Shown here piece by piece: positions 45,464 to 53,605 of a DNA stretch of 64,000 nt. The notes below the pieces were generated by a model. The model did not search any database and was not told the origin of the DNA. It was given only the letters and a program-made list of their open reading frames with translations. Position numbers and translations under genes: made by a program. Within the stretch, counting starts at the first letter, position 1, and each line of letters begins with the position of its first letter. The stretch is taken from positions 496,001 to 560,000 of the forward strand of contig ML978122.1 in NCBI GenBank assembly GCA_010015805.1. Direction: 5' to 3'. Origin of the DNA: Rhizodiscina lignyota. Lineage: Eukaryota > Ascomycota > Dothideomycetes > Aulographales > Rhizodiscinaceae.

Positions 45464-46588
45464 TCAAGCGCCACCCGTTCTGCTACCCGGCTTGTACGGG
45501 AACTTCTCCTTGTAGTGTTTCGCGATATTTCGTCTCGTAGTCACCCAGACATCGGGTTTGTCGTTGACGTACTTCATGAAATTTCGTAGCGCCTCTGCTC
45601 TTCCAGCTTTGCCTGATATCCTCGAGTGTAGGGGAATGTTCATCAGTTTTCCTCCTTCTCGGTACAGCATGTCAAACGTGCTCTTCAGGTACTGCTCGTA
45701 CAACTGGCCGGCGCTGGTGACGAAGCCCGGAGACATGTGGAATTTGCCGTCATTGCAATCATAGTTGTAGGGGACTACGAGCATGCCTTTTCGCTCATTC
45801 TCTGGCAGGGAAGCCTCCCAAGGGAGATCTACCCAATACGGCACATCGTCGTTGTACGCTTCGGAGCTGTAGAGCAATTCTGAACCGCACTCTTTCCACA
45901 CGATGGGGCAGAGCGCGTGTGTATTTGGAGTGCCACGGCCGAAGTAGAAGCCTACTGGCATCTCTCCGGTCGCCTGCTTCAGCGTCATGATGGTGTCCTT
46001 GATGTATTTCTTGTCTGCCTCGAGGTCATAGTCCCAGAATTCGAGCCACCGGTAACCTGCAGATCATACAGTCAGTCCTGTCATATTGTGATTATGCCCG
46101 AGAATTGGTCTGGTATAGAGAATGTGGACAATCTTACCATGCGCGCCAATTTCGTGACCTTCCCGAATACATGCTTTTGAGAAGGGCTCATTCCGCTCCA
46201 TAGCTTTGGCAATAGCCCAAATTGTCATTTGCCATCCAAACTCCTTCATCAGCCGCATTATACGCCACACTCCGGATCGACTACCGTATTCAAAGTCATG
46301 CTCGGTATTTAGGTGCCTGCCTCCCGTCTTGACACCTCCAGCGGATCCCTTCTCCCACAAGTAGGGCTCCATAACATCATCTCCATCCGCAACGTTGCGC
46401 TCACCACCCTCTTCGTAGTTCAGGATGAACGAAACCGCTATGCGAGCGCCGTTCGGCCATTGGGGATCGTGTGACTCTTCTCCGAATCCTATGCGTCTTT
46501 TAGTTACAACTCCTCTGCCAGCTGGATGATAGATCGGCTCACCTATGAAGTCCCGCGGAATTTGACAGTTCTCTTCAACATGGACCAT
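45464..46588 (-). CDS. PuuE-like polysaccharide deacetylase / allantoinase family hydrolase
   Basis: The model is complement(45464..46056, 46138..46588), 347 residues, start at ATG 46588. The NodB-homology fold reads WPNGARIAVSFILNYEEGGE, YGSRSGVWRIMRLMKEFG, REGHEIGAHGYRWLEFWDYD, then GFYFGRGTPNTHAL and DDVPYWVD. This is the PuuE branch, known in bacteria as a cofactor-free allantoinase, that is, a hydrolase of a cyclic ureide; other members are deacetylases. The Asp-His-His metal triad of chitin deacetylases is not clearly complete, in line with PuuE. No signal peptide is seen, so it acts in the cell. It shares a short divergent promoter (386 bases) with the second cluster amidase. Allantoinase activity in this fungus is inference. 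Confidence 0.85.
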
Positions 46589-46974
46589 GATGGGCAACAA
46601 ATTACATGAACTGAATGAAATTCAATCTACTTACCAGTATGAAAATCTCAAGGTAAATCTACTTTCATTGCTCCGGTGGTTATCGGCTACTACTGGATCG
46701 AGGAATGAGCGAAGACGGAGCTACCCTGGTTCTCGAAGGAGCTATGACACAACAAAATCCAACGACGTACATCTCTTTCCCTTATCGCGGACGTCAGGCT
46801 TCGCCTGGGATACACACGTCAACATACTCTTCCGCAATAACCGAAGTCACGATGCGAATTCGGCGGTACACCAGCAGTGGGACGACTTAGCCTGGAACGC
46901 GATGATCCGAAGATGCCGAGAAATGCCCAAGTATCGCGGCGCGTCATGGTGTTCGAGGACAGACGCGTCGTACA
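46589..46974. other. Shared promoter of PuuE-like and amidase genes
   Basis: A divergent promoter of 386 bases, which contains a CCG-N8-CGGCTACT element at 46673-46691. No gene is seen. Confidence 0.55.
46673..46691. promoter_or_regulatory. Candidate Zn2Cys6 operator, second copy
   Basis: CCG (46673-46675), eight bases, CGG (46684-46686), then CTACT. Spacing and the 3' flank equal those of the element at 37589-37609; ten bases (ATCGGCTACT) are identical and continuous. Here the outer palindrome is not perfect. Confidence 0.5.
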
Positions 46975-48753
46975 ATGTCTGTCTTTTCAGTGACACCTAA
47001 GGATGGTAATCCTGTCTCTGCGGCAGTCCTCGATGACTGCTGCAAGACGTTGGGGGTCACTGTCAAAGAAGATGAGCACGAGGACTACCGGAAGCTGCTC
47101 GCAGTCTTCCACGAATCGGCTGAAGAGCTGATGGCCCTGCCAGGTAATGATCGAAAGTCCAATTGTAGAATAATTTAATACTGACGATGTAGATTATGAA
47201 CCTCCTGTGGACCTCGAGAGATTCCCTCGCAGAAACCTTCATTTCCCCGACAAGAAGGATAACGAATATGGTGCCTGGGCATGGAAGTTCGACCTCAAAG
47301 ACATTAGGCCTTCGATGACCAAGGGGCTATTAGCCGGGAAGAGACTTGCTTTAAAGGACAACATAGCTGTCAAAGATGTCCCAATGCTTGTTGGTACAGA
47401 TTTCTTCAAGGGTTTTGTGCCGGTGAGATGCAATGATTATACTTGATATCCCCCGAATCCAAGACTAATAGGTATGAATTCAGACCACCGATGCTACTGT
47501 TGTCACGCGCATTCTCGAGGCCGGGGGTCACATCTTGGGCAAGGCCGTATGCGAGAACATGTGTCACAGCGGGACATCACACTCGGCGGCCACTGGTGTG
47601 GTCGAGAATCCACATGTGAAAGGTTACAGCTCAGGAGGCAGTTCAAGTGGCAGCGGTGTGCTTGTTTCGTTGGGCGAAGTGGACATGGCAATCGGTGCAG
47701 ACCAAGGCGGCTCTGTCCGAATACCCAGCTGCAATTGTGGCATTGTTGGACTCAAGCCGACATTCGGGCTCATTCCCTACACAGCTTGCGGCTCGAATGA
47801 GCCAACCAACGACCATCTGGGCCCAATGACGAAATCCGTGCTCGATAATGCGTATCTTCTTCAGGCAATTGCAGGCAATGACAACATCGATGATCGAAGT
47901 TTCGCTGCTCCGCATCCTCAGAATATACCCAGATACGGTGATAATCTGGCGAGACGCCCCAATCCCACGAATCTGAAGGGCATGCGGTTTGGCATCATCT
48001 CTGAGTCTCTTACAAGTGCAGTCGTAGATCCTCGCGTAAAGGCCACCATCCTCGCAGCTGCGGAGACATTCAAGAAGCTCGGTGCAGAAGTCATCGAGGT
48101 CAGCATCCCAATCCACAAGAAAGGGACTGCGATCTGGACGTAAGACCATAAATTTACTCCGATCATATGGCCACACACGCTGACATGATATGAACAGTGG
48201 CGTCAGCAAAGTGGGCGGCTACCTTGCCAAGTCATCTGGCCCGTTCGGACGCCGTGGCTACCAAATGATCGATCTGCAACAGCGCATGTGGCCATTGAGG
48301 CAGGAAGGCTGGGACAATGCATACGTCTCGACGAAGAACATATACTTGAACGGAGTCTATGCTCTGACTGCATTCCCCGAATTATTATCGAAGGCAACGA
48401 ATCTTTCCAGGCAACTCAGAGACTCGTATGACGCCGTTCTCAGCGACGTCGACCTCTTGCTCACTCCAACACTACCTTATGTCGCGACCAGCCACAGCGC
48501 TCCCGATGCCACTCCACTGGACCAGATTGCGAAGCAAGTCGGGCTCACCAGCTCGACCGCTCAATTCAATCAGACTGGGCACCCTGCACTTACGCTGCCA
48601 TGCGGCATGCTGGAGGTCCTAGAAGGACCCGAGAAGGGTTCTGGGAAGAAACTTCCGGTGGGCTTGCAGATCATCGGAAAATGGTGGGATGAAGAGACTG
48701 TGTACAAAGCAGCATATGCATGGGAGCTGTCCAGCGATTGGAAGAATTTGTAA
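46975..48753 (+). CDS. Amidase (amidase signature family), cluster copy 2
   Basis: The model is join(46975..47143, 47193..47422, 47484..48139, 48198..48753), 536 residues. The triad is complete: Lys in KRLALKDNIAVKDVP, cis-Ser in SSGGSSSGSGVLV, nucleophile Ser in GADQGGSVRIPSCNCG. The segments ATVVTRILEAGGHILGKAVCE and the C-terminal TGHPALTLPCG and PVGLQIIGKWWDE are standard. The order of motifs and the N-terminal domain (EDEHEDYRKLLAVFHES) match the amidase at 37884, so one likely arose from the other long ago; introns are at different places. It may act after the PuuE-like hydrolase on a linear amide or ureide. Cytosolic. Confidence 0.88.
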
Positions 48754-49207
48754 TGAGATTAGACCTAGTGAGCCTCTGTTCACAGTTTTCTCACGCGAAT
48801 ACTGTAGTTTGGCTCTTAGATGATAAATGAGAACTTTATGCGTCATGGACTCATGCATCAAGGGACCTCTTTGCCCTTTCGCTTATTCAGTGTCAACCGT
48901 GAGATTCTCCTGCGTACTTTCCTCGAAATTGAAGCCACGCCGCAAGTGTCTGTTTGACGGTTGCAGAAGAATTGCATCGCAGCGAAGAGTAGCTGTTCTA
49001 GCTTCTAGCTCAGCCAAATGGAATTTTTTAGTCATATCTTAGTCACGCAGTGTTCGCCCTCAATATGAAATTCCGGGCGACTGCAATTTGCACTTTCTTT
49101 CATTCTCCGATTAAAAATGGGATATCCGTGATTTCCCTACTACCAAGACGATCTTTCTGTGTCACGCCAATACTTTCCTTTCCAATGAAATCGCGTGCCG
49201 TATTACA
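48754..49207. other. Intergenic, promoter of SDR gene
   Basis: Spacer between two rightward genes. No recognisable frame or motif. Confidence 0.5.
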
Positions 49208-49996
49208 ATGACAGAAAGCAAGACAAATATCTTGATCACTGGGGCCGCATCCGGGATTGGATTATGCTTCCTTGAACATTTCCGAAGACAAGCGAATACA
49301 TGGACTATCGCCGTTGATAGAATGGAGATCCCAATCAGCAGGACTTTAGATGACTCTTGGATGAGCGTTCACGCAGATCTTACAGACGAGATTTCGCTCC
49401 GGAACGTAATGCGAGAAATTGGCGATATCCCAATTCATCTCGTGATACATAGCGCTGGCATTAGAGGCCTCATGCCGCCAGTCTCCGAAGTAAACGATGT
49501 GCCGAGCAGAGAGACATGGCAAGCGATAACCACCTCGAAATTGGTGGAGACCTTCAATATCAACACGGCCGCAACCTTCTCGTTGCTGAAGATGCTAATG
49601 GGCCGCCTCATTTGGGCTGGCACGAATGATGTTTGGATGGCCGATGAGAATGGACATCCAACGGCTCGCTGTCCTTGGGTTTTCGCTCCGAAAGTTGTCA
49701 TCATGACATCTCGAATGGGATCAGTCTCTTACAACTCGGTTGGTGGAGCATATGCGTATCGCGCTAGCAAAGCTGCACTTAATGCAATCGTTAAGAGCTT
49801 CAGCATAGACATGCCGGAAATACTGTTTGCCTTAGTACATCCGGGCAGAGTAGAGACTGGCCTTGTCGAATTCAAAGAGGAGAGGGCAATGGGAGCTGAG
49901 GAGAGCGTTGGAGACATGCTGAAGCTTATTGAGCGCCTTGAGCTTAAAGACAGCGGAAGATTCATGGACAGATTTGGAGAAGATATTGGGTGGTGA
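49208..49996 (+). CDS. Short-chain dehydrogenase/reductase (C-factor-like SDR)
   Basis: A single exon of 262 residues. The motifs are ILITGAASGIGLCFLEHF (cofactor), HADLTD, HSAGIRGL, VIMTSRMGS (Ser) and the active-site YRASK (Tyr-x3-Lys), then LVHPGRVETGL. It fits the small C-signal-factor/sniffer-like group of classical SDRs. The gene closes the dense part of the catabolic block, 454 bases after the second amidase on the same strand. A 55-base minisatellite starts about 20 bases past its stop. Substrate unknown. Confidence 0.86.
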   Translation: MTESKTNILITGAASGIGLCFLEHFRRQANTWTIAVDRMEIPISRTLDDSWMSVHADLTDEISLRNVMREIGDIPIHLVIHSAGIRGLMPPVSEVNDVPSRETWQAITTSKLVETFNINTAATFSLLKMLMGRLIWAGTNDVWMADENGHPTARCPWVFAPKVVIMTSRMGSVSYNSVGGAYAYRASKAALNAIVKSFSIDMPEILFALVHPGRVETGLVEFKEERAMGAEESVGDMLKLIERLELKDSGRFMDRFGEDIGW

Positions 49997-50884
49997 AACG
50001 GCAGGCGTTCCATCTACGTTCACCTTCTTCCGCAGGGCTCGCACTGTGCGCGAAATTCGACCTATATTCGAATTTCACCTTCTTCTACGGAGCTTGCGCT
50101 ATGTACGCAAGTTGGCCTGTATTCAAAGTTTACCTTCTTCGAAGAAGTTCGCAATATGCGCACACATTACACGATGTACCGACTCACCTCGCGCGAACTA
50201 TCTCGCACTACGCATGGATGTTAGACTATTTGCGGAGTTCATCTTCTTCGAGGGAGCTCACACTGCTACTATATGGATCCAGCTCACTGTTCACATACCC
50301 CAGCCAATCTACATAGACGACCAGGTTTCTTTGTACATAAACGTCCACGGGCGCCAAGAATTTGGCACCTGCTGCTGCAAGCAATTGTTCCTTTGTCTTT
50401 GGCTTATCACCCCGAGAACTGTTTAATTATATATAGATACATAGAACAAGCTTTACCTTAAATAAACCACTTAGCGGTATCGTATATCTGAAAGTGAGCG
50501 ATGTTATTATTACCTACATTCACTTCAACTACGCGTCGATTGATTCGTGTTCCAGTAGATAATTTGTGGTATCTATTCCCTATGATTTGTACTTTAAGGA
50601 GTAGCAACTACTAAAGGTGGCAAAGTAGTTATATATCTCACTTCGCATGGAGAGCTAATCCCTGACAGAACGGGAGATCGACACAGGGTGCTGGAGCTTT
50701 GACATTGGCCCCACGATCATCGGGAGTCGGCATCGGCGCACGGTTGCGAAATACCACCGTCTGCCGTGCTTGCTTTCTAACTTCGCGACCTGGCCGCCTG
50801 GAATTCCAGAGACGGTGTCAGCTATAAGAAGATGAAATTATTCTCTGCTACGTGAAAGCTCACCCTCAATTTTCTCCAGCGACA
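49997..50884. other. Intergenic with minisatellite
   Basis: The left third is a degenerate 55-base tandem repeat (listed separately). The rest is AT-rich, without a gene, and holds the promoter of the flavin-reductase-like gene. Confidence 0.55.
50019..50290. repeat. Degenerate 55-bp tandem repeat, about five copies
   Basis: The phrase TTCACCTTCTTC starts at 50019 and 50074, as TTTACCTTCTTC at 50129, in worn form near 50183, and as TTCATCTTCTTC at 50238, a steady step of 54-55 bases. Each copy continues with a GAGCTCGC/GAGCTTGCG-like part and a TGTGCGCGAA/ATGTACGCAA-like part. This is a minisatellite in the 3' flank of the SDR gene. Confidence 0.75.
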
Positions 50885-51736
50885 ATGTTTTACGAACCGG
50901 GAAAGACGGAGCATGGCCTCCCCTATGATCCATTCAAAGTAAGCTCAACAGTAATGTTCTTACGTCTTATTACTCCAATTTATATTGCATCATGATTGTT
51001 TACGCTGGCTGGCTAGGCATGCGTCGTCCCACGGCCCATTGGCTGGATCTCCACAGTTTCCTCCTCCGGCATATACAACCTAGCGCCGTTCTCCCAGTTC
51101 AATAATCTCACCTTCGACCCTCCATATGTCATGTTCTCCGCAAACCAAACTACCACAAGTATGCGGAAAGACTCCGTCGTCAATGCTGAATCCACGGGAA
51201 AGTTCTGCTGGAGCTTGGCGACCTGGGATCTGCGAGAGCAGGTCAACATTTCCAGCGAAGAAGTGCCCCCAGACGTCGACGAATTTGAGCGCGCAGAGCT
51301 TGAGAAAGAGTGGAGCGCGGTGTTGCCCGAAGGCAAAGAGGGCAAGGTGCCAATGGTCAAGGCCAGCCCGGTGAAATTTGAGTGCTTGTATCATTCCACA
51401 GTGCGGTTACCTGGTAACCCACCTATGGGAACTGTAGATGTCATAATTGGCCGTGTGGTGGGGATACATGTGTCAGACGACGTGATAACAGATGGGAAAG
51501 TGGATATCACCAAGACACAACCGATTGCCAGATGTGGATATTATCAGTATGCGGTAGTGAGGGAGACGTTCGACATGATCATACCGGGCATGAATGAGTT
51601 GATTAGGAGTGGAATGGAGGGTAGTGCGAAGAAGAACAAGGCAGCAGCAGAAGGATCTCAGATTGCTGAAGTCGGCATCAATACTGCGACGAATGGCCAA
51701 TCGAAACAGCGCACTCTAGGCGCTCCAAAGGTATGA
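50885..51736 (+). CDS. Flavin-reductase-like FMN-binding split-barrel protein
   Basis: The model is join(50885..50938, 51017..51736), 257 residues. Exon 1 (MFYEPGKTEHGLPYDPFK) joins to ACVVPRPIGWISTV, the usual FMN-site opening of the Flavin_Reduct family, followed by LAPFSQFNNLTFDPPYVMFSAN. The part LEKEWSAVLPEGKEGKVPMVKASPVKFECLYH is the middle of the domain; GRVVGIHV lines the dimer face. Family members are FMN reductases or oxygenase partners; many fungal ones are of unknown role. The C-terminal 40 residues (Gly/Gln/Ser-rich) are outside the domain. It sits at the right end of the catabolic block but may not belong to it. Confidence 0.83.
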
Positions 51737-51914
51737 ACGTAGCTGGGTGAAGAGTAGATTTCTGAGCCAGAAGGCTCGCCAGGACGATACCCAGTCTTGC
51801 GTTGAACCAATCTATACATGAGCGCCATTGTACTCCACGCTACAGGTCCTATCCAAAGCCGGGTGATTTGCACTCATTTATCGTGTCAGTATCGTGAAAC
51901 GTGATTCTCATCCA

Positions 51915-52769
51915 TTAAGGCCCCTCTTGACTCTTCGACACCTCGTCGCCAGCATCCACCACGACCCTCCCCAGTGTATCCATCCCCCTCCTCAAGCCCT
52001 CCACAAGTTGTCCCATGGCAGCTACATTATCACCTCCAAGAGCCTTCCTCTTCATCTCATACATCTGCTCCGCCCTGATCTCATGCTCTCTCCTTCCATG
52101 CGACGCACTCTCTGCAGCATCCATGCCCTCAACCTTGAGCATCAGTCCCGGAGCCACTCCGTCGTCAGCGGCCTGACTGGCATCGAACGTAGGGGCATTC
52201 CGTAGGTTTGTGCCGGTAACAGCCCAATCGGCACTCAAACTCTTCGCACTCACCACGCTCTGCCCGTCCGCTGCCATGTCCATCAGCACGTATTGCTCCA
52301 CAACTCCCGGTCGTCGCGGAGGCAGCGCCGCATCTCTTGGCAGCTCATCACCAGCTCTGGTGACGAGCCCTTGGCCTTCTGAATCTATTCGTCGTAATGT
52401 CGCCGTAGCCACTTCGTCTGCGCCCAGACTCCTCAGACTCGCTGCGGTGATGACCTCTGGATCGTCGTCGCTGAAAACATAATGCACGGACGGGTGCGTT
52501 ACCTCCCGTGTGCCGGCATCTTCGACAATCGCGAAAAAAGGCTGGAAACTTCGCGGAGGACGGAGTTGGTCGTCGGTGACAGAGATGTAGGGGGCTGCAG
52601 ATGCGCCGCCGGAGTCGAGACCCGGCGGGAGCGGGAGGTCGTCTTTTAGCGCGGGAGATGCGCGAGCGGAAGAGGTTCGGGAGGTTGTTCGGGGGTTGTC
52701 TTCGTTTGGGAAGACGGATGGGAGGAGAGGTGAGGATGTGGAGTGGCGGTGAGGTTGGTGAGAAGTCAT
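51915..52769 (-). CDS. SMP (seed-maturation-protein) domain protein
   Basis: A single exon; the first ATG, at 52769, gives 284 residues. The N-terminal ~70 residues are low complexity (HRHSTSSPLLPS, TTSRTSSARASPA). After a conserved stretch (RSFQPFFAIVEDAGTREVTHPSVHYVFSDDD) there is a helical part of SMP/LEA type: ITAASLRSLGADEVA and ASQAADDGVAPGLMLKVEGMDAAESA. SMP domains occur in plant late-embryogenesis proteins and in many ascomycete proteins of unknown function. Stress protection is possible but not shown. It is convergent with the flavin-reductase-like gene (178 bases apart). Confidence 0.7.
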   Translation of the reverse strand: MTSHQPHRHSTSSPLLPSVFPNEDNPRTTSRTSSARASPALKDDLPLPPGLDSGGASAAPYISVTDDQLRPPRSFQPFFAIVEDAGTREVTHPSVHYVFSDDDPEVITAASLRSLGADEVATATLRRIDSEGQGLVTRAGDELPRDAALPPRRPGVVEQYVLMDMAADGQSVVSAKSLSADWAVTGTNLRNAPTFDASQAADDGVAPGLMLKVEGMDAAESASHGRREHEIRAEQMYEMKRKALGGDNVAAMGQLVEGLRRGMDTLGRVVVDAGDEVSKSQEGP

Positions 52770-53141
52770 TAGATGGAGGTGGGTGGAGAGTGAGGTGGAG
52801 CTGAAGCGATAGTTAATATACAGGTCACGAGACAATCTTGGGACCGTTATCAAGCGGTTTGCTTCTAGCAAAGGGGCTCGAAATGTGCACAGCGCATTAT
52901 TTGTAGCCCTTCTAACTTCTTTCTCTGGTCAACGTCTTTCGCTCATTGCCTTGTGCCTAATGCTTCGATATCAAACAAGTTCCCAAAGCCAAACACTTGA
53001 AAACCACAACCGATTCTATCTGAACTCCACAAAATGCTTGGGTATCATTGTCGTCCCATTAACTCCCAGTTCATGCCATGCGAAAAGCACCCGTATGTCC
53101 ATAGTGGGCCTATTATGCAGTTTCTGAGCTCGAAGGCGAGA
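52770..53141. other. Intergenic
   Basis: Between the start of the SMP-domain gene and the end of APC11, both on the minus strand. No gene is seen. Confidence 0.5.
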
Positions 53142-53605
53142 CTAACTTTCAGCGTCCCTGGCGTCCGATCCCTTCGCTTTCCACACTGCAGCATTTCAGC
53201 ATCCCTTCACACTCGCGGGCAAAAGTGACTCAGCATACCTTGTCTGCACATCGGACATCTCTCCTGCGATGCCTCTTGCTTGATCCAGTGGAAGATGCAA
53301 TGCTGCAGCAGTACATCGTCAGCACAGTGCTGAAAGTCGCCCCATACGAGACCACCGTTGAAGAGGACCTACCATATGGAAAGAATGGTTGCAATCACCC
53401 ATCACTAGCGAATACCCATCAGCACGCTACTCTCTATCACTCGCGGCTTACACCGAGACTCACATAAAGGACACTCGTCCCCTGGGAACTTGCACTTCGA
53501 GCACGTGCTATCGTACGGATTCCGACATATACCGCAGACGTCATCTTCGGGCATGTCCCAGCGCCATGCGGCGACAGCGCGCCAGTGCTTGATTGTGACT
53601 TTCAT
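53142..53605 (-). CDS. APC11: Anaphase-promoting complex subunit 11 (RING-H2)
   Basis: The model is complement(53142..53185, 53239..53302, 53373..53404, 53464..53605), 93 residues. Exon 1 gives MKVTIKHWRAVAAWRWDMPE then DDVCGICRNPYDSTC and KFPGDECPL, nearly the APC11 consensus. The small exons 2 and 3 add DCNHSFHMHCIFHWI and ERCPMCRQ, so the RING-H2 zinc ligands (CGIC, CSKC, CNHSFHMHC, CPMC) are all there. The last exon (VWKAKGSDARDAES) is variable in the family and less sure. APC11 is the catalytic RING subunit of the APC/C ubiquitin ligase, working with Apc2 in the nucleus to drive mitotic exit. Exons of 32 and 64 bases make this gene easy to miss. Confidence 0.88.

Noticed and set aside
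25842-51736. Secondary-metabolite (PKS/NRPS/terpene) biosynthetic cluster
   Set aside because: No backbone synthase, prenyltransferase or cytochrome P450 is present; the enzyme set is hydrolytic and oxidative, fitting breakdown better.
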